From contig DATLFS010000098.1 of the NCBI GenBank assembly GCA_035540935.1, positions 1 through 20,187 of the forward strand: a DNA stretch of 20,187 bases. Reading direction: 5' to 3'. The notes beneath the pieces are model-generated. The model saw only the letters and a program-made list of their open reading frames with translations. It did no database searches and had not been told where the DNA came from. The stretch comes from DATLFS01 sp035540935 (GTDB taxonomy: Bacteria; Actinomycetota; CADDZG01; WHSQ01). The position numbers were made by a program, and so were the translations under genes. Below, in pieces: positions 13,428-20,187 of the stretch. Each line of letters starts with the position of its first letter. Position 1 is the stretch's first letter.

Positions 13428-15380
13428 GTGACCACCACTTCTCTCTATCGGCGCGCCCCGGACGGCCCGGCGGCCCCCGGTCCTCCGCCGGGCCCTCTCG
13501 GGAGTCCGCTCGCGTTCGCGGCGGTCGCGGCGCTTCTCCTTCTGGTCTTCTCGTGGACGTTCATAGCGGACCCGGGGCGCGCGGCCCCCGGCGACGACCC
13601 CGCCTTCTACACCTGGCGAACCGAGGCGCTCCTCAGCGAGGAGCCGGCCACGCTGCTGGAGACGACGGGCCCGCAGGACGTTCTCGCCGGCGGCTACCGC
13701 GTCACGACGCCGGTGCTCGGCGGGATCCTCCGGCGGACCCTCGGGATCGCGCCGCTCACGACGACGATCATCCTGACCGTCGGCATACGCGTCTGCCTTG
13801 CGTTGCTTCTGGCGGGTTTCGCCTACCGTCACCGCCGTGACCCGCTGGTCTTCCACGGCGTCGCTCTGGGTTCGGCGAGCCTCTTCTTGTCGCCGCCTTT
13901 CTTCGGGTACCTCGACAACCTCCTCTGCCTGCTGTTCCTCACCGCGTCGCTCTTCCTGATCGAACGGCTACGAGCGTCGTGGGCGGCGCGTGCGACCTTC
14001 TTCATTCTGCTGTTCCTCGCGGGGATGACGCATCCGACGACACTCGTCTTCTTCTGCGTCGTCCTGGGTGCGATGAGCGCGCTGCGGTGGGTGGTCGGCC
14101 GCGCCGCGGTCCGGACGGTGGTGCGCGACGACATCGCCATGCTGCTGACCGCGGCGACCGCGGCGATCGCGGTCGTCCTCGTGTGGCGGGTGGGCGCGTG
14201 GGGGCCCTCGGTCTCGCTCGCGGAAGCAGCCGTCCCGCCTCCGGCCGACGATCGCTTCTTCTTCGTCCGTCTGACCGACTGGGTGCGGGCGTTGCGGCCG
14301 CTCTTGAACGGCCCTCTGCTCGCGGTGGGACTCGTTGCCCTGCTGGCAGGCGGGCGGCGCGCCGGAGAGGACGAGATGAGCCGCGTGACGCTCGCGTGGC
14401 TCCTGCCGCTCGCCGGCGTCTTCGGGTTCGTCGCCGGGCTCGCCTATCCGTACTACCGCTTCTTCAACACGACCCTCTCGTGGGTCCTGCTGATCGGGTT
14501 CGGCGCCGCGGTCGCCACCCGGTTCTTCATCGAGCGGGCCCGGACCGCCGGGCCGCTCGTGCTGGTGGGAGTCGTGGCGGTCGCCGCCGTCATCGTGACG
14601 AACTTCCTCTCGACGTCGGCCCGCTGGAGTGACCCGGACGAGGCGTGGCTGACTGAGCGCCAGCAGGAGGAGCTCGGGGTCATCCGCGATGCGCTCCAGC
14701 GCTTGGACGGGGAACGACCCGTGGTCTTCGCGATCGACACCGAGGCGACGGACCGCGTGCGGATCTACGGCTTCATGAAGTTCTCCGCCAACGTCAGCCG
14801 GCACGCCCTCCCGCACGGTTACCTCGACCGGGGTTACGTATTCCTCGGCGACGTCGACGACCTCCTGGCGGGACGCCCGTCGGAGGGCCCGAACGACGCC
14901 TATCAGGACATCTCTGCGGCGACACTGGAAGACGTGCGCACCGCGGAGGGTGATCCGATCGTCGTGGTCGCCGGCAGCTTCAACCAGACGGGAGCGAACG
15001 CCGGTCTGGTCGATGAGCAAGATGCGCCTCCGGACGTGTGGGTCGCCGACGGCGGCAGGCTCCTCGCAGGGGGCGAGACCGTGGAGCGCGCTGATCTGCG
15101 GCGCGGTTCGCTGCTCCGGTTGCCGCTCGTCCTCGCGGGCCTCTGTCTGCTGCTGCTTCCCGGTATCGCGGCGGCGAGGGGGTTGGTGCCCGGCGCCGGC
15201 CTCGCGCAGCTCCTCGGCCTTGCCCCGGCGCTCGCGGTCGCGCTGATCACGATGGCCGGATTCGTGGTGCTCTCCCTCGCGAGGTCGCCGCTGTCCGTCC
15301 CCCTCGCATGGCTCGCGGTGGCGGTCGCACTCGCGGGAGGTGTTGCGCTGTGGCGCGGCCGCGGCGCGCCGGCGGAGTGA
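13428..15380 (+). CDS. GT-C-like polytopic membrane protein with extracytoplasmic domain
   Basis: 650 residues. A first membrane helix (about 27-47) is followed by a loop with GDDPAFYTWR (Asp56, Asp57). An acidic pair at this place is typical of GT-C glycosyltransferases that use polyprenyl-linked sugars. Many hydrophobic segments follow to about residue 390. A soluble stretch (about 395-560) contains VVFAIDTEATDRVRIYGF and DPIVVVAGSFNQTGANAGLV. Three C-terminal helices end the protein. Membership of GT-C is inferred from topology and the Asp pair only; the sequence is not one I recognise. The gene precedes a Wzy-like and a Wzx-like gene, the next start overlapping its stop (GTGA), so a role in lipid-linked glycan assembly on the outer face is plausible. 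GTG 13428 lies 12 bp after the previous stop. Confidence 0.75.
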   Translation: MTTTSLYRRAPDGPAAPGPPPGPLGSPLAFAAVAALLLLVFSWTFIADPGRAAPGDDPAFYTWRTEALLSEEPATLLETTGPQDVLAGGYRVTTPVLGGILRRTLGIAPLTTTIILTVGIRVCLALLLAGFAYRHRRDPLVFHGVALGSASLFLSPPFFGYLDNLLCLLFLTASLFLIERLRASWAARATFFILLFLAGMTHPTTLVFFCVVLGAMSALRWVVGRAAVRTVVRDDIAMLLTAATAAIAVVLVWRVGAWGPSVSLAEAAVPPPADDRFFFVRLTDWVRALRPLLNGPLLAVGLVALLAGGRRAGEDEMSRVTLAWLLPLAGVFGFVAGLAYPYYRFFNTTLSWVLLIGFGAAVATRFFIERARTAGPLVLVGVVAVAAVIVTNFLSTSARWSDPDEAWLTERQQEELGVIRDALQRLDGERPVVFAIDTEATDRVRIYGFMKFSANVSRHALPHGYLDRGYVFLGDVDDLLAGRPSEGPNDAYQDISAATLEDVRTAEGDPIVVVAGSFNQTGANAGLVDEQDAPPDVWVADGGRLLAGGETVERADLRRGSLLRLPLVLAGLCLLLLPGIAAARGLVPGAGLAQLLGLAPALAVALITMAGFVVLSLARSPLSVPLAWLAVAVALAGGVALWRGRGAPAE

Positions 15381-17038
15381 CGCGCGCCAAGGTCGGCCCG
15401 GTGCTCTTCGGCGTCGCGCTCGGGGCCGGGCTCGTCTGCTGGCTCTTGGACTTCGGCTTCGTCGCTCTGTGGCTGTTCGCCGCCGCGGCCGGGCTTGCCG
15501 CGCTCATCCTCCCGTTGCCCTACGCGCTCGCGTCGCCGTTGTTCATGGGGCTGTTCGGCTGGCTCGTCGACATGCTCCCGTTCGTCATCCTGTTCGGTTG
15601 GGGCGTCGTCGTGCTGCGCTGGGTCGTCCTGCTCGCACGCGAGCGCAGGCTCCCGCGCGGGCGCAAAGCGCTGGCGCTCGCCGTCTTCCTCGTCGTCTGG
15701 ACCGCGGCGGGGGTGGTGGTGATCTCGCTGCAGGACATCCGCGGATTCCTGCTGCTGGTCGCGATCCAGGTTGTGCTGAGCGGGGTCGTCATGGCGGTAG
15801 TCGACCAACTGCGCGATCTGCAGGCGCGGCTCTCGTTGGTATCGGCGCTGGTCGTGTACGCGATCGTGCTGTCGCTCGGGGTGTTGCTCCAGTGGGGGGG
15901 CGTCAACCTCGACGCGCTGCAGGATCGGACGGTCGCGGCCCGCGCGGAAGCGGCCTACGGTCTCGACGCCTTCCCCAACAACCTCGGGATGATCAAGTGG
16001 GCGCGCGCCACGGAGAGCGGCGCAGGCGCGCTCCGCGAGCGTCTGAACGCGCTCGCGGAAGACGTCCCGGATCTGCCTTCGTATCGCGCCTTCCGGCCGA
16101 AGTTCGCCGCCTATCCCGGGACGCTCCTCGTCCGCTTCGACGGATCTGCCCGCGCCCACGAGGAGCGGTTGCGCGAGATAGGGGTGACGCTCGCCTACGA
16201 CAACATCGGCATGGCGCCGGCGAACACGGTCCCGCGCATGCGTTCCTTCCCCCGCAACGCCCTCACGTTCGCCGGCGTCTCCGCCGCTCTGTTCCCGCTC
16301 GCCCTGGGTCTCGGCGCGACGGGCGGAGCTCGGCGGCGCCTCGGGTGGGTGGGTGTCGTGGCCACCCTCTTCGGCGCGGGTTTCTCGCTAGCGCGCGGAG
16401 CCTGGATCGCGATCCTCATCGGGATCGTCTACCTCGCCCTCGACGCGCGCGTCGAGCGCGTCTGGAAGGTGCGCGCCGGCGCCGCGTTCCTCATCGCCGG
16501 CCTCGTCCTCTCGGCGACCTACCTCGTCAAGTACGGGGTCGATCCCGTCACCGGGCGCGCCGGCGGGGGCGCGAGCGTCAACACGCGGGGCGATCTCTAC
16601 GGCGACACCCTCGCGTCGCTGCGCGGCGTCCACATCGTCCTCGGCTACGGGACGACGCAAGCACGCACCGAGACCGGCACGACGCGGGGCGGCCAGGTCG
16701 GCCGCAGGTACGTGCCGCGGGCGGGAACGCACTCCACCTATCTCAACTACCTGTTCCGGACGGGGTTGCCCGGAGCGGCGGCCATACTCGGGCTGTATGC
16801 GCTGGCGGCGCTCGGCGCGCGGGCCCGCAACCATGCGCCGGAGACACCGGATGCGGAGCGGCGCTTCGCAGCATTCGCGGCGGCCGCGACCGTGACCGCG
16901 GCCGCGCACGCGGTCATCTTGAGCCTCTACGTCGAGCCCGTGTACACGCTCACGATCGGGCTCGTCCTGGGCATAGCGATCGCGACCGCCGGCGACCTGG
17001 ACGTGCGACTCCTGCCGCGTAGGTGGAGGCGCGGGTGA
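15377..17038 (+). CDS. O-antigen ligase/Wzy-polymerase-like membrane protein
   Basis: 553 residues with about ten or more hydrophobic segments. The Wzy_C (PF04932) landmarks are present: FSLARGAWIAI (about 336-346), and in the next loop RAGTHSTYLNYLFRTGLPG (about 448-466), with the conserved Arg and His of polymerases and ligases. A further large loop of about 115 residues (about 174-290) lies between helices in the first half. The family joins glycan repeat units, or transfers a glycan to an acceptor, on the outer membrane face using a polyprenyl-diphosphate donor. GTG 15377 overlaps the upstream stop by 4 bp, and its own TGA overlaps the flippase GTG. A polymerase or ligase role cannot be separated by sequence alone. 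Confidence 0.85.
   Translation: MTRAKVGPVLFGVALGAGLVCWLLDFGFVALWLFAAAAGLAALILPLPYALASPLFMGLFGWLVDMLPFVILFGWGVVVLRWVVLLARERRLPRGRKALALAVFLVVWTAAGVVVISLQDIRGFLLLVAIQVVLSGVVMAVVDQLRDLQARLSLVSALVVYAIVLSLGVLLQWGGVNLDALQDRTVAARAEAAYGLDAFPNNLGMIKWARATESGAGALRERLNALAEDVPDLPSYRAFRPKFAAYPGTLLVRFDGSARAHEERLREIGVTLAYDNIGMAPANTVPRMRSFPRNALTFAGVSAALFPLALGLGATGGARRRLGWVGVVATLFGAGFSLARGAWIAILIGIVYLALDARVERVWKVRAGAAFLIAGLVLSATYLVKYGVDPVTGRAGGGASVNTRGDLYGDTLASLRGVHIVLGYGTTQARTETGTTRGGQVGRRYVPRAGTHSTYLNYLFRTGLPGAAAILGLYALAALGARARNHAPETPDAERRFAAFAAAATVTAAAHAVILSLYVEPVYTLTIGLVLGIAIATAGDLDVRLLPRRWRRG
17025..17029 (+). promoter_or_regulatory. Shine-Dalgarno that selects the flippase start
   Basis: GGAGG lies 5 nt before GTG 17035. 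An in-frame GTG at 17023 overlaps this element, so 17035, which gives the usual GTGA overlap, is the better start. Confidence 0.6.
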
Positions 17039-18606
17039 GCGATCCCGACGACCCGAGGAGCGTCGAGGAGGCCGCAGACCGCCGGCTGAGCGCGGACGCG
17101 CGAGGGGACGTCGCGACCGTCGCGAAGGGTGGCGCCGTCCAGATTGCCGGCCAGATATCGCAGCGGTCGCTGTCGTTCCTCTTCGGCGCGATCTTCACGG
17201 TCCTGACGAACGCCGCGACCTACGGCGTCTATCGGTCGATTAGCCAGGTTCTGTCGAACGTCTCTCAGGTCGGCCTCGCCGGCTTCAACTACGCGGCGAT
17301 GCGCTTCATCTCGAGAGCTCGGGCGACCGGTCGCCCCGGCGGCGTCCGCGGCGCAGCGCGCACGGCGCTCGGAGCCACGATGTTCCTCTCGCTGGTGGCG
17401 ATGGTCGCGTTCCTCGCGTTCACCGAGCCCCTGTCCCGCCTGTTCACGTCGCAAGAGCCGGCGACGAGGGATGAGTTCCTCCGGCTGCTTCGTATCGGCG
17501 CGCCGTACATCCCGCTGTTCGCGCTGCTCCAGACGTTGCGCTACTGCACGCAGGCCTACAAGACCATGGTGCCTTCGGTCGTCGCCGGGAACATCGTGCA
17601 ACCGGTGGCGAGGTTCGTGCTGGGGGTCGCGGCCGTCATCGCCGGCTTCGGCGTGACCGGCGCGGTCGTTTCGCTCACGGCCTCGGTCGCCGTCGCAGCG
17701 GCGGTCGCGGCGTGGTGGTTCGCCCGGCTGATCACGCCGGAGGAGCGTTCCGCGCGGCCCGAAGCCGAGGTCGGCGCGATGGTGCGGTTCGCGCTCCCGC
17801 AGGGTGGTGCGTCCCTCCTCGGCATCCAGGCCCTCGGGCTCGGGATCCTCATCCTGAAGGCGGTCGAGACCAACGAGGTCGTCGGGTGGTTCGCCATCGC
17901 GCTGTCTCTCCAGGGCCCGGGCAACGTCTTCCTCGGTGGCATCGTCAACATCTGGGCGCCGGTGGTGGCGGACCTGTACGAGCGCGGTGAGATCGACCGG
18001 CTCGACCGCCTCTACAAGACGATCAACCGGTGGATCGCAACCTTCTCGTTCCCGGTCTTCGTCGCGCTGATGCTCGAGCCGGATGTCTTCACGAAGTTCT
18101 ACGGACCGACCGCGGCGGGCGCCGCCGGCGCGGTGGCCATCCTGGCGGTCGGCAACCTCTTCTACACGGGCACGGGCCCCACCGGCTACGTCATCTCGAT
18201 GACCGGGCACCCGACGATCAACCTCCTCAACTCGATCGTCGGGGTCACCTTGTACGTCGTCTTCGGGACCTGGGCGGCGCGACGCTGGGGGATCCTCGGC
18301 CTGGCATGGGTCGACGCCGGCGTAACCGCACTCATCAACTCGGCGCGCGTGGTCCAAGCGAAGATCCTCGTGGGGGTGCAGCCCTTCGGACGTGGGTTCT
18401 TGAAGCCGGTCGTCGCGAGCCTCGCGGGCGGGTGCGTCCTTCTCGCCTGGCGTCTCGTGCCCGGCGACTCAACCGTTCGATCGGTCGCCGGCATCGCCGT
18501 CGCCGCCATCGTGTACGTCTACGTGCTCAAGCTCCTCGGACTCGACGAGGAGGAGGCGTACGTTCTGCGACGCATCAAGAAGCGAGCTCTCAAGAGAGGG
18601 AAGTGA
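17035..18606 (+). CDS. Wzx-like oligosaccharide flippase (MOP superfamily)
   Basis: 523 residues. After a charged N-terminal tail (about 1-30) come some 14 hydrophobic segments in the polysaccharide-transporter pattern. These include VAKGGAVQIAGQISQRSLSF near the first helix, GPGNVFLGGIVNIWAPVVAD mid-protein, and FTKFYGPTAAGAAGAVAILA later. The C-terminus is basic (RRIKKRALKRGK). The family flips lipid-linked glycan units from the cytoplasmic to the outer face. Its place directly after the Wzy-like gene supports a Wzx/Wzy-type pathway. The start overlaps the upstream stop (GTGA) and the TGA overlaps the next ATG by one base (TGATG). Confidence 0.88.
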   Translation: MSDPDDPRSVEEAADRRLSADARGDVATVAKGGAVQIAGQISQRSLSFLFGAIFTVLTNAATYGVYRSISQVLSNVSQVGLAGFNYAAMRFISRARATGRPGGVRGAARTALGATMFLSLVAMVAFLAFTEPLSRLFTSQEPATRDEFLRLLRIGAPYIPLFALLQTLRYCTQAYKTMVPSVVAGNIVQPVARFVLGVAAVIAGFGVTGAVVSLTASVAVAAAVAAWWFARLITPEERSARPEAEVGAMVRFALPQGGASLLGIQALGLGILILKAVETNEVVGWFAIALSLQGPGNVFLGGIVNIWAPVVADLYERGEIDRLDRLYKTINRWIATFSFPVFVALMLEPDVFTKFYGPTAAGAAGAVAILAVGNLFYTGTGPTGYVISMTGHPTINLLNSIVGVTLYVVFGTWAARRWGILGLAWVDAGVTALINSARVVQAKILVGVQPFGRGFLKPVVASLAGGCVLLAWRLVPGDSTVRSVAGIAVAAIVYVYVLKLLGLDEEEAYVLRRIKKRALKRGK

Positions 18607-19412
18607 TGGAGCGATACGAACGGTTCACCAGCTTGCAGCTCAGCCGCCCGGAGCCGGGCGTCCTAGAGATCGTCTTGAACACGCCGGGCAAACTGAACGC
18701 GGTGGGACACGAGATGCATACGCAGCTCACCGAGGTCTGGCTCGAGGTCGACAAGGACCCCGAGACGCGCGTCGTTCTGGTGCGCGGCGCAGGCGAGGCG
18801 TTCTCCTCCGGCGGCGACCTCGACCTCGTTCGCGATATCGCCGACGACTTCGCCGTGCGGGCACGCGTGCTGCGCGAGGCGCGCGACCTCGTCTACAACA
18901 TCGTCAACTGCTCGAAGCCCGTCGTCTCGGCCATGCACGGCGCGGCGGTGGGAGCCGGTTTGGTCGTGGGGCTCATAGCCGACGTTTCGATCGCGGCGCG
19001 TTCGGCGCGGATCATCGACGGGCATACCCGGCTCGGCGTGGCGGCGGGAGACCACGCCGCGATCATCTGGCCGCTCCTATGTGGGCTGGCGAAGGCGAAG
19101 TATTACCTGCTGACGTGCGAGCCGCTGTCGGGTGAGGAGGCCGAACGCATCGGTCTCGTTTCGCTGTGTGTCGAGGACGATCGTCTCTACGACACCGCTC
19201 TCGGTGTGGCGCGCAAGCTCTCGCGAGGTTCGCAGAGTGCGATCCGGTGGACGAAGTATTCGCTGAACAACTGGCTCCGTCTGGCCGGGCCGACGTTCGA
19301 CACCTCGCTGGCGCTCGAGTTCCTGGGATTCACCGGCCCCGATGTGCGCGAGGGGATGGCCTCCCTCAAGGAGCGGAGGCCGCCGCGCTTCACGGGACCG
19401 GCCTCGGAGTAG
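18606..19412 (+). CDS. Enoyl-CoA hydratase/isomerase-family (crotonase fold) protein
   Basis: 268 residues. Oxyanion-hole segments are visible: GEAFSSGGDLDL (about 63-74) and MHGAAVGAGLVVGL (110-123). Compared with classical enoyl-CoA hydratase, the first catalytic Glu is Val120, and the second falls at His140 in IIDGHTRLG. Asp149 in VAAGDHAAIIWP could act instead. It is therefore probably not a standard hydratase; an isomerase, decarboxylase or hydrolase of an acyl-CoA is possible. ATG 18606 shares a base with the flippase stop and has AGAGGG 5 nt upstream. Its place in a glycan operon is unexpected, and it may supply an acyl group or simply be carried along. The reaction is unassigned. Confidence 0.88.
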   Translation: MERYERFTSLQLSRPEPGVLEIVLNTPGKLNAVGHEMHTQLTEVWLEVDKDPETRVVLVRGAGEAFSSGGDLDLVRDIADDFAVRARVLREARDLVYNIVNCSKPVVSAMHGAAVGAGLVVGLIADVSIAARSARIIDGHTRLGVAAGDHAAIIWPLLCGLAKAKYYLLTCEPLSGEEAERIGLVSLCVEDDRLYDTALGVARKLSRGSQSAIRWTKYSLNNWLRLAGPTFDTSLALEFLGFTGPDVREGMASLKERRPPRFTGPASE

Positions 19413-19421
19413 GTTCGGGCG

Positions 19422-20187
19422 ATGCCGACGCCCTCTCGCCGCGAGATACGGAAGAGCCTCACGACCAACTTCAATCCCGGCGCCGCGTACTACAAGCAGC
19501 GTGCGTTGCTCCGGGGAGGGCAGCTGCTCCACTACCCGGGGTGGCTGCGTGGGGGAAGGCTCGACCGGCCGGTGTTCGTGCTCGGCGCGCCGCGCTCCGG
19601 CACGACGCTGCTCTACCGGGTGTTGCGCGTCCACCGCGAGCTCGCGCACTGGCGGCCGAGCGAGGCCCACGAGGTCTGGGAGCTCGACTACCACCCCGCG
19701 CTCCGTGGATGGGAGTCGAACGTGCTGACGGAGGCCGACCTCAATGAGGAGGCGGCGCGCCGGATCCACCGATCCTTCTACCTCGTTGCCGGAGACGGCC
19801 GACGATTCGTCGACAAGACGCCGCGTAGCACCCTGCGCGTCCCGTTCATGGAGGCGCTCTTTCCCGATGCCCGCTACGTCTTCCTGCGACGCGACGGCCG
19901 CGAGAACGTCAATTCCCTTATCAACGCGTGGCGCAGTCCGCGCTACCGGGTCTACCGGCTCCCCGAGCCCCACTCGATCCCCGGAGCCGACCCCTCCTGG
20001 TGGAAGTTCGTCCTCTATCCCGGCTGGCGCGAGGACACGTCGGGGCCGCTCGAGGTCGTCTGTGCCAAGCAGTGGGCTCTCTCCAACCGTTACGCGCTCG
20101 AGTCGGCCGGCGCCGTCCCGCCCGAGAGATGGATCGACGTCGGCTACGAGGATCTGGTGGACGATCCGGCCGCCGTCGTCGCGAACA
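19422..20187 (+). CDS. PAPS-dependent sulfotransferase (partial, runs off the edge)
   Basis: The first 255 residues are present and the frame is open at the right edge. The PAPS 5'-phosphosulfate loop is GAPRSGTTLL (55-64). DKTPRS (131-136) carries the Lys typical of this fold. The 3'-phosphate region FPDARYVFLRRDGRENVNSL (147-166) matches PF13469-type sulfotransferases. The enzyme would move sulfate from PAPS to a hydroxyl or amine on a small molecule, lipid or sugar. There is no N-terminal membrane segment, so it acts in the cytoplasm. ATG 19422 lies 9 bp after the crotonase stop. As the last visible gene of the operon it suggests that the exported glycan or lipid is sulfated; this is inference. 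Confidence 0.88.
   Translation, partial: MPTPSRREIRKSLTTNFNPGAAYYKQRALLRGGQLLHYPGWLRGGRLDRPVFVLGAPRSGTTLLYRVLRVHRELAHWRPSEAHEVWELDYHPALRGWESNVLTEADLNEEAARRIHRSFYLVAGDGRRFVDKTPRSTLRVPFMEALFPDARYVFLRRDGRENVNSLINAWRSPRYRVYRLPEPHSIPGADPSWWKFVLYPGWREDTSGPLEVVCAKQWALSNRYALESAGAVPPERWIDVGYEDLVDDPAAVVAN

Noticed and set aside
17023..17034. GTG 17023 as the flippase start
   Set aside because: It overlaps the GGAGG that serves GTG 17035, and the latter gives the recurrent GTGA overlap.

Overview
The window is GC-rich, tightly packed bacterial chromosomal DNA. Frequent GTG starts, 1-4 bp gene overlaps and several genes that seem to lack a leader fit a high-GC Actinomycetota-type genome, possibly uncultured. 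This is inferred from sequence style and protein families, not from a marker gene. I see no tRNA, rRNA, insertion sequence, CRISPR array or intrinsic terminator. The longest stretch without a gene is 106 bp (8680-8785).

Left part (1-6594). The 3' tip of a plus-strand gene meets, stop to stop, a minus-strand acyl-CoA thioesterase. Upstream of that lies a DUF2304-GT2 glycosyltransferase fusion. Next come two divergent operons centred on a 23-bp intergenic region. The minus operon encodes a degenerate alkaline-phosphatase-superfamily protein, a PF03773 permease and a TIGR03943 partner. The plus operon encodes a second copy of the permease and TIGR03943 pair. The -10-like elements of the two directions overlap in the palindrome GGTACC.

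Middle (6602-8679). Class II fumarase (fumC) and a membrane-anchored M15-type peptidase lie on the minus strand.

Right part (8786-20187, running off the edge). Eight plus-strand genes form one apparent operon, with overlaps or gaps of at most 12 bp. They encode alkaline-phosphatase-like ectoenzyme 1, an MFS transporter, alkaline-phosphatase-like ectoenzyme 2, a GT-C-like polytopic membrane protein, a Wzy/O-antigen-ligase-like polymerase, a Wzx-like flippase, a crotonase-fold protein and a sulfotransferase (partial). This reads as an export, polymerisation and modification set for a surface glycan or glycolipid, with two secreted phospho- or phosphodiester hydrolases.

The most interesting observation concerns the three alkaline-phosphatase-like proteins (3654-4898, 8786-10510, 11790-13415). 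All three seem to share a circularly permuted order. The block that normally ends a PafA/NPP-type enzyme (SGD motif, third zinc-ligand His, VPL..YGP, DxAPT) sits before the catalytic core, and no His remains after the DHG motif. The copy beside the permease has lost the nucleophile and nearly all metal ligands, so it is probably a pseudoenzyme.
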